Assembly (NCBI RefSeq): GCF_014656195.1
Contig: NZ_BNBY01000014.1
Span: forward strand, 34,976-87,866
DNA from: Kitasatospora xanthocidica
Lineage (GTDB): Bacteria > Actinomycetota > Actinomycetes > Streptomycetales > Streptomycetaceae
Reading direction: 5' to 3'
Length of the DNA stretch: 52,891 bases
The position numbers and the translations under genes were made by a program. The notes under the pieces are model-generated. The model had not been told where the DNA came from. It did no database searches and saw only the letters and a program-made list of their open reading frames with translations. Positions within the stretch are counted from its first letter, which is position 1. Each line of letters begins with the position of its first letter. Of the stretch, positions 47,769 to 52,891 are shown one piece after another.

Positions 47769-49229
47769 ATGCCTGTGGTCCAGCCGGCGACCGAGTCGCC
47801 CGAACCCGCCGACACCGCGCCGAAGCCCCCCACCAGCGCGGTCGACCGCTACTTCCGGATCAGCGAGCGCGGCTCCACGCTGCCCCGCGAGATCCGCGGC
47901 GGTGTCGCCACCTTCTTCACCATGGCGTACATCCTGGTGCTGAACCCGATCATCCTGGCGAGCGCCACGGACATGACCGGGGCCCACCTGGACAGCGCCC
48001 AGCTGGTCACCGCCACCGCCCTCACCGCGGGTCTCACCACCCTGCTGATGGGCGTCATCGGCAACGTCCCGATCGGCCTGGCCGCCGGTCTCGGCGTCAA
48101 CACCATCGTGGCGCTCCAGCTCGCCCCCAAGATGACCTGGCCGGACGCCATGGGCATGGTCGTGCTGGCGGGCTTCGCGATCATGCTGCTGGTGGCCACC
48201 GGTCTGCGCGAGCGGGTCATGAACGCCGTCCCGCTCGGCCTGCGCAAGGCCATCGCGATCGGTATCGGCCTGTTCATCAGCCTGGTCGGCCTGGTCGACT
48301 CCGGCTTCGTCAGCCGCATCCCGGACGCCGCGCACACCACCGTCCCGCTGCAGCTCGGCGGCAACGGGCACCTGCTCGGCTTCCCGGTGCTGGTCTTCGT
48401 CGTCGGCCTGCTGCTCACCCTGATCCTGGTGATCCGCAAGGTGCCCGGCGCGATCCTGATCAGCATCGCGGTCTCCACCGGCCTCGCCCTGGTGATCGAC
48501 AAGGTGGCCGACGTCCCGGCACTCAAGTGGGGCCTCACCGTGCCGACCTGGCCGGGCAACCCGGTCGCCGCGCCGGACTTCGGGCTGGTCGGCAAGGTCA
48601 GCCTGTTCGGCGGCTTCGAGAAGGTCGGCGTGCTGACCGGCCTGCTGTTCGTCTTCACCGTGCTGATGTCGTGCTTCTTCGACGCGATGGGCACCATCCT
48701 CGGTGTGGCCGACGAGGCCCACCTGCTGGACGAGAAGGGCGACCTGCCCGGCATCAACCGGATCCTGATGGTCGACGGCATCGCCACCGCGGCCGGCGGC
48801 GCCACCTCCTCCTCCGCCAACACCTGCTTCGTCGAGTCCACCGCCGGCGTCGGCGAGGGCGCCCGGACCGGGTTCGCCTCGATCGTCACCGGCCTGCTCT
48901 TCGTGGTGGCGCTCTTCCTGACCCCGCTCGCCACCATGGTCCCCGCCCAGGCCGCCACCCCGGCCCTGGTCACCGTCGGCTTCCTGATCCTGGCCAACTC
49001 GATCAAGGAGATCGACTGGGCCGACTACACGATCGCGATCCCGGCCTTCCTGACCATCGTGCTGATGCCGTTCACCTACAGCATCACCAACGGCATCGGC
49101 TTCGGCTTCATCGCCTTCTGCGTGCTGCGCCTGGCCGCCGGCCGCGGCCGGAGCGTGCCGGTCCCGCTGTACGCGGTGGCGGCGGTGTTCGCCTTCTACT
49201 ACCTGATGCCGGCCTTCGGCCTGCTCTGA
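47769..49229 (+). CDS. NCS2 family purine permease (AzgA/PbuG-like)
   Basis: A 486-residue nucleobase transporter with 12-14 helices: EIRGGVATFFTMAYILVLNPIILA at the start, GLAAGLGVNTIVAL in TM3, SCFFDAMGTILGVADEAHLLDEKG, and SANTCFVESTAGVGEGARTG in TM10. These are the signature segments of the AzgA/PbuG branch for hypoxanthine, guanine or adenine uptake with H+. RBS AGAGGA precedes ATG 47769. No purine-riboswitch structure was recognised upstream. Confidence 0.93.
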   Translation: MPVVQPATESPEPADTAPKPPTSAVDRYFRISERGSTLPREIRGGVATFFTMAYILVLNPIILASATDMTGAHLDSAQLVTATALTAGLTTLLMGVIGNVPIGLAAGLGVNTIVALQLAPKMTWPDAMGMVVLAGFAIMLLVATGLRERVMNAVPLGLRKAIAIGIGLFISLVGLVDSGFVSRIPDAAHTTVPLQLGGNGHLLGFPVLVFVVGLLLTLILVIRKVPGAILISIAVSTGLALVIDKVADVPALKWGLTVPTWPGNPVAAPDFGLVGKVSLFGGFEKVGVLTGLLFVFTVLMSCFFDAMGTILGVADEAHLLDEKGDLPGINRILMVDGIATAAGGATSSSANTCFVESTAGVGEGARTGFASIVTGLLFVVALFLTPLATMVPAQAATPALVTVGFLILANSIKEIDWADYTIAIPAFLTIVLMPFTYSITNGIGFGFIAFCVLRLAAGRGRSVPVPLYAVAAVFAFYYLMPAFGLL

Positions 49230-49272
49230 CGCCGTACCTTCCGCCGCCGTACGGGCCCGACACCGTACGCCG

Positions 49273-49307
49273 CGAGGCCCCGCACCCCGCCCGGGTGCGG
49301 GGCCTCG
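49273..49307. terminator. 15-bp hairpin after the permease gene
   Basis: CGAGGCCCCGCACCC (49273-49287) pairs perfectly with 49293-49307 over a 5-base loop. It ends the permease transcript and faces the convergent VOC gene. Confidence 0.85.
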
Positions 49308-49380
49308 TCGTGTCCGGGACCGGTCCGGGACGGTTCCCGGCCCGGGCCCGGCCGGTTCCGGGGCAGGCCGGGCGCGCGGG

Positions 49381-49830
49381 TCAGTGGACGCAGAACTCGT
49401 TGCCCTCGGGGTCCCGCATGACCGTCCACGCGCCGCCGGGCTCCGCGACGTCCCGCAGCACGGTGGCGCCGAGGGCTTCGAGGCGGGTGACGGTGGCCGC
49501 GCGCCCGTCCGGGCCGGGGTGGACGTCCAGGTGCAGGCGGTTCTTGACCTGCTTGGTCTCGGGGACGGCCTGGAAGAGGATGCGGCGGCCGAGGCCGGTG
49601 TCCGAGGCGGGGTCGAAGGGGTCCTCGGGGTGGCGGACGGCGGCCAGGGTGCGCCAGGCGGGGTGGCCGCCCACCTCGGTGGTGGCCTCGGGGCCGACCG
49701 CGCCGGCCGCGAGCAGCCGGGTGACCAGCGGGCCGTGGTCCTCCAGCGCGTACTCCAGGGCGGCGGCCCAGAAGGCGGCCTGGCGGTGCGGGTCGGTGCA
49801 GTCGATGACGAGCTTCCAGTGCAACGGCAT
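49381..49830 (-). CDS. VOC family protein (glyoxalase-like)
   Basis: A 149-residue vicinal-oxygen-chelate protein: WKLVIDCTDPHRQAAFWAAALEYAL, NRLHLDVHPG and VMRDPEGNEFCVH, the Glyoxalase_6 pattern. His/Glu in these segments could bind a metal. The substrate is unknown. The ATG lies within a few bases of a TATAAC-like element and a palindrome, so the mRNA may be leaderless. Confidence 0.9.
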   Translation of the reverse strand: MPLHWKLVIDCTDPHRQAAFWAAALEYALEDHGPLVTRLLAAGAVGPEATTEVGGHPAWRTLAAVRHPEDPFDPASDTGLGRRILFQAVPETKQVKNRLHLDVHPGPDGRAATVTRLEALGATVLRDVAEPGGAWTVMRDPEGNEFCVH

Positions 49831-49831
49831 G

Positions 49832-49850
49832 TAACCGGTTATATCGGTTA
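49832..49850. promoter_or_regulatory. TAACCG palindrome at the VOC gene start
   Basis: TAACCG (49832-49837) and CGGTTA (49845-49850) flank 7 bases; an inner TAACCGGTTA is a perfect 10-bp palindrome. On the minus strand GATATAAC lies about 12 bases before the ATG and could be the -10. A repressor here would block transcription directly. Confidence 0.55.
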
Positions 49851-49964
49851 GCGGATGGGCGGGGCAATCACCGCACGTCCCGCGCGTGTCAAAAAGGTGC
49901 CCGTGTAGGCCAGTTGACGGTGGGAATACTGGGCTGGACGGAGAAGGGGGAGGGGACTCGACCG

Positions 49965-50888
49965 ATGGTGCAACAGGATCCGCCCGGGGGAGTCGAGGCG
50001 CAGCTGCTGCCGGAGCTGTTCCGGACGGCGGACAAGGCCTCGCTGGACGGCCAGCGCGAGACGCTGCGCTGGTACCGCGGCCTGATCTCGATGCTGGTGA
50101 TCGCCGCGCTGATCGGGTCGTTCCCCGGCCCGGACGACAAGGGCGACTTCGACGTCTGGCCGCTGTTCTCGGTGGCCGCCTTCCTGGTGGCCGGCTACTT
50201 CTGGTCCCGGCTGCGCCGCAGCAACCCGCAGGGCCGCTGGTACGAGGCCCGGGCGGCGGCCGAGTCGGTCAAGACGCTGGCCTGGAAGTACACCGTCCGG
50301 GCCCGCCCGTTCGACGGTCCGGCCGAGTCCGCGGACGTGGACCGCGGCTACCTGCTGCAGCTGGAGGACGTGCTGCGGGCCTTCGAGGACCCGGAGATCG
50401 TGCCGCCCGACACCGTCGCCGAGATCACCCCGGAGATGCGCCGGCTGCGCGCCGAGAACCTGACCGCCAGGCGCACCTTCTACCTGCGCACCCGGGTCGA
50501 GGGCCAGCGCACCTGGTACCGCTCCCGGGCCGATGCCTGCGAGTCGCAGGCGGTCTCCTGGGGGCTCGGCATCGCGGTGCTGATCATCCTGGGCGCGGCG
50601 GCCGCCGTCGCCCAGGCCACCGGCGCGCTGCAGGTGCACGTCTTCGGGGTCAGCTCGGCCGCGGCGGCGGCGATCATCGCCTGGACGCAGCTCAAGCAGC
50701 TCCGCCCGCTGGCCGCCGCCTACCAGCTGGCCGCGCGCGAGCTGGAGAACGTCGGCAACCAGCTCTCCGACCTGGACGTCAGGGCGCCGGACGCCGAGGC
50801 CCGCTGGGCCCGGCTGGCCGCCGAGGCGGAGGACGCGGTCTCCCGCGAGCACACCACCTGGCGGGCCCGGCGAGCCTTCCCGCGGTAG
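49965..50888 (+). CDS. DUF4231/SLATT-type membrane protein
   Basis: A 307-residue protein with two helix pairs: LISMLVIAALIGSFPG with PLFSVAAFLVAGYFW (about 40-85), and SWGLGIAVLIILGAAAAVAQ with SSAAAAAIIAWTQL (about 195-240). Each pair is followed by a helical cytosolic arm (REL-E-N-V-GNQ at the end). This duplicated layout matches DUF4231, a member of the SLATT group, proposed to form membrane pores in defence systems. No nucleotide cyclase is adjacent, so a defence role is only a possibility. ATG 49965 has GGGGGAGGGG upstream. Confidence 0.82.
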   Translation: MVQQDPPGGVEAQLLPELFRTADKASLDGQRETLRWYRGLISMLVIAALIGSFPGPDDKGDFDVWPLFSVAAFLVAGYFWSRLRRSNPQGRWYEARAAAESVKTLAWKYTVRARPFDGPAESADVDRGYLLQLEDVLRAFEDPEIVPPDTVAEITPEMRRLRAENLTARRTFYLRTRVEGQRTWYRSRADACESQAVSWGLGIAVLIILGAAAAVAQATGALQVHVFGVSSAAAAAIIAWTQLKQLRPLAAAYQLAARELENVGNQLSDLDVRAPDAEARWARLAAEAEDAVSREHTTWRARRAFPR

Positions 50889-51032
50889 GGCCGGTGCGAC
50901 GGGGGCGGCACCCCTCGGCGGGGCCCGCGCCAGTCCAACTCGGGGAAGGTACTGGGGAGATACCGCGAAGCGCGGGCCACGCCGGGACCACAGGTGTGCG
51001 GGGTACGTGAGGGTAGAGCGCCGAGGTACGGA

Positions 51033-51047
51033 ACGTAATCATTACGT
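51033..51047. promoter_or_regulatory. Palindrome upstream of hypX
   Basis: ACGTAATCATTACGT is a perfect 15-bp palindrome with an AT-rich core, standing out in GC-rich DNA, 56 bases before the hypX start. The AATCATT centre resembles Fur-family sites. Confidence 0.45.
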
Positions 51048-51102
51048 GTCCATGCCCTGGTTTCATCGCCTCCGCGCGACCCCTGTCTGCCGGAGGCCCC
51101 CC

Positions 51103-52815
51103 TTGCGCATTCTCCTGATCGCCAGTGCGTTCAACAGCCTGACCCAGCGCGTCCACACCGAGCTGCGCGAGCGCGGCCACCAGGTCGCCGTCCAACTCGC
51201 CCTCGACGAGGAGCGGATGCGGGAGGGGGTGGCCCGCACCGATCCCGAGCTGGTCATCTGCCCGATGCTGACCAAGGCCGTCCCGCAGGACATCTGGTCC
51301 ACCCGGACCGTCCTGATCGTGCACCCGGGGCCCACCGGCGACCGCGGCCCCTCCTCGCTCGACTGGGCGATCACCGAGGGCGCGGAACGCTGGGGCGTCA
51401 CCGTGCTGCAGGCCGTGGAGGAGATGGACGCCGGCGACATCTGGGCGTCCGTCGAGTTCCCCGTCCCGGTCTGCGGCAAGAGCGAGCTCTACCGGGGCGA
51501 GGTCGCCGACGCCGCCGTGGAGGCCGTCCTGCTGGCCGTCCAGCGGTACGAGGGCGGGCTGTTCACCCCCGAACCGCTGGACTACGGCCGGCCGGACGTG
51601 CACGGCGAGCTGCGGCCCCTCCTGCGCCAGGCGACCCGCCGGATCGACTGGGAGCAGGACGACACCGCCACGGTGCTGCGCAAGCTGCGCGCCGCCGACT
51701 CCCAGCCCGGCGTGCTGGACGAGCTGTACGGGCGGGAGTACTTCCTGCACGGCGGCCACCCCGAGGACGAGCTGCGCGGCCCGGTGCCCGGCGCCGTCCT
51801 GGCCACCCGGGACGGCGCGATCTGCCGGGCCACCACGGACGGCGCGGTGTGGATCCCGCAGCTGCGCGCGCGCCGAACCCCGGGCGGGCCGGCCACCTTC
51901 AAGCTGCCGGCCGCGACGGTGCTCGCGGACGAGCTGCACCGGGTCCGCGAGGTGCGGGTGAGCCCGGTGGCGGCCGCCCGCCGCGACACCTGGTCGGAGC
52001 TGCGCTACCGCGAGGAGGGCGAGGTCGGCTTCCTCGAATTCGCCCACCCCGGAGGGGCGGTGAGCACCGAGCAGTGCCGCCGGCTGCTCGCCGCCTACCG
52101 GGAGGCGGCCGACCGGCCCACCTCGGTGCTGGTGCTCGGCGCGCCCCGGGACTTCTACTCCAACGGGATCCAGCTCAACGTCATCGAGGGCGCGGTGTTC
52201 CCGGCGCTGGAGTCCTGGGAGAACATCAACGCGATGGACGACTTCGTCGAGGCCGTCCTGACCACGACGGACAAGGTGACCGTCGCGGCCCTCGCCGGGA
52301 ACGCGGCGGCCGGCGGGCTGATGGCGGCGCTGGCCGCGGACGAGGTGTGGTGTCGCGACTCGGCGGTGCTCAACCCGCACTACCGCCTGATGGGCCTGTA
52401 CGGCTCCGAGTACTGGACGTACACCCTGCCGAACCGGGTCGGCGCCGCGCAGGCCGAGCGGCTCACCACCGAGGCGCTGCCGGTCGGGGCCGAACACGCC
52501 CGCCGGATCGGCCTGGTGGACCGTACGGCCGGCGGGGACGCGGCTGGGTTCCGCCGCTGGGTGGCCCGGGAGGCGGCCCGGATCGCCGCCTCACCGGAGC
52601 TCACCGGGCGGCTGGTGGACAAGAAGCGCCGTCGCGCCGCCGACGAGGAGGCGAAGCCGCTGGCCGAGTACCGGGCCGAGGAACTGCGGCGGATGCACGC
52701 CAACTTCTACCGGGCGGGCGAGCCGTACCACGGGCTGCGGCGGGACTTCGTGCACAAGGTCTGCCCGGTGGACACGCCGGAGCACCTGACCGGGCTGCTC
52801 GGGCGGCCCGAGTAG
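51103..52815 (+). CDS. hypX: Hydrogenase maturation protein HypX (HoxX)
   Basis: A 570-residue two-domain protein. Residues 1-270 resemble N10-formyl-THF transferases (RILLIASAFNSLTQRVHTELRERGHQV, VIVHPGPTGDRGPSSLDWAI), and 300-520 an enoyl-CoA hydratase (LGAPRDFYSNGIQLNVIE, LAGNAAAGGLMAALAADEVW, NPHYRLMGLYGSEYWTYTLPNRVG). HypX makes the CO ligand of [NiFe]-hydrogenases under air, from formyl-THF via formyl-CoA. The TTG at 51103 follows GGAGG by 6 bases and fits the family start. Hydrogenase genes are probably beyond the window. Confidence 0.93.
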   Translation: MRILLIASAFNSLTQRVHTELRERGHQVAVQLALDEERMREGVARTDPELVICPMLTKAVPQDIWSTRTVLIVHPGPTGDRGPSSLDWAITEGAERWGVTVLQAVEEMDAGDIWASVEFPVPVCGKSELYRGEVADAAVEAVLLAVQRYEGGLFTPEPLDYGRPDVHGELRPLLRQATRRIDWEQDDTATVLRKLRAADSQPGVLDELYGREYFLHGGHPEDELRGPVPGAVLATRDGAICRATTDGAVWIPQLRARRTPGGPATFKLPAATVLADELHRVREVRVSPVAAARRDTWSELRYREEGEVGFLEFAHPGGAVSTEQCRRLLAAYREAADRPTSVLVLGAPRDFYSNGIQLNVIEGAVFPALESWENINAMDDFVEAVLTTTDKVTVAALAGNAAAGGLMAALAADEVWCRDSAVLNPHYRLMGLYGSEYWTYTLPNRVGAAQAERLTTEALPVGAEHARRIGLVDRTAGGDAAGFRRWVAREAARIAASPELTGRLVDKKRRRAADEEAKPLAEYRAEELRRMHANFYRAGEPYHGLRRDFVHKVCPVDTPEHLTGLLGRPE

Positions 52816-52870
52816 CGCGGCCCGAGTAGCGCGTACGGAGGCCCGATTGCGCGTACGGAGGCCCGGCCGG
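52803..52870. repeat. Tandem repeats around the hypX stop
   Basis: GCGGCCCGAGTAGC occurs twice in tandem (52803-52816, 52817-52830), duplicating the hypX stop region. It is followed by two 20-base units beginning GCGTACGGAGGCCCG (52831 and 52851). Confidence 0.7.
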
Positions 52871-52891
52871 GTCCCCCACCCCGGCCGGGCC
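52860..52891 (+). terminator. 12-bp hairpin after hypX
   Basis: GGCCCGGCCGGG (52860-52871) pairs with CCCGGCCGGGCC (52880-52891) over an 8-base loop at the very end of the window. Confidence 0.7.

Noticed and set aside
1..52891. CRISPR arrays or large terminal inverted repeats
   Set aside because: No regular repeat-spacer pattern; the repeats seen are short tandem units or single duplications.

Overview
The window is high-G+C DNA with GTG and TTG starts, short overlaps between genes and a gene set typical of Streptomycetaceae: futalosine menaquinone genes, DUF397/XRE modules, DUF3027, DUF2530 and many TetR and AraC regulators. Streptomyces or Kitasatospora is the most likely source. This rests on recognising families and gene order; no search was run. 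I saw no rRNA, tRNA or CRISPR array.

Positions 1-8430 are accessory. A cation/proton antiporter and a two-gene ABC exporter lie opposite a small membrane protein and a winged-helix regulator. Next come two tandem genes for short peptides that share a leader and end in Thr-Val-x-x-Gly-Cys. These look like RiPP precursors, possibly of the AviCys or class V lanthipeptide type. No modifying enzyme is in the window. Nearby are an orphan IS3 OrfA-like gene, an 11-codon ORF coupled to a 93-residue protein, and a 678-residue fusion of an AraC regulator with a TrmB/LuxR-type regulator.

Positions 8430-18500 hold divergent regulator/enzyme pairs with clear palindromic operators (NmrA-like/SDR/TetR and hydrolase/TetR), a dienelactone hydrolase, a fatty acid desaturase and a secreted ricin-type lectin fused to an unknown domain. 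They are followed by a Gly/Ser/Asp-rich peptide gene and a frameshifted PIMT-like methyltransferase, which resemble a decayed two-gene RiPP cassette. A 98-bp copy of the desaturase 3' end lies nearby. Three hairpins of one sequence family each sit between convergent gene ends.

Positions 18500-24110 are visibly less GC-rich. They hold two XRE regulator modules: a small protein/DUF6879/XRE set followed by a NUDIX gene and a gene of unknown function, and XRE/DUF397/DUF397 opposite a HATPase gene. Each has a candidate operator. Positions 24180-29660 carry LysR, SnoaL-like, mycothiol-dependent-type, secreted hydrolase, AraC and VC0807-like genes. Positions 29659-33718 are a siderophore ABC uptake operon behind a candidate iron box.

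From about 33800 the content looks like conserved chromosome core: a HAD phosphatase, a cold-shock protein, mqnD and mqnB, a DUF2771-like protein, an MFS transporter, DUF3027, a very large GHKL/sacsin-like ATPase, a CtpE-like P-type ATPase, DUF2530, an NCS2 purine permease, a VOC protein, a DUF4231/SLATT membrane protein and hypX for aerobic [NiFe]-hydrogenase maturation.
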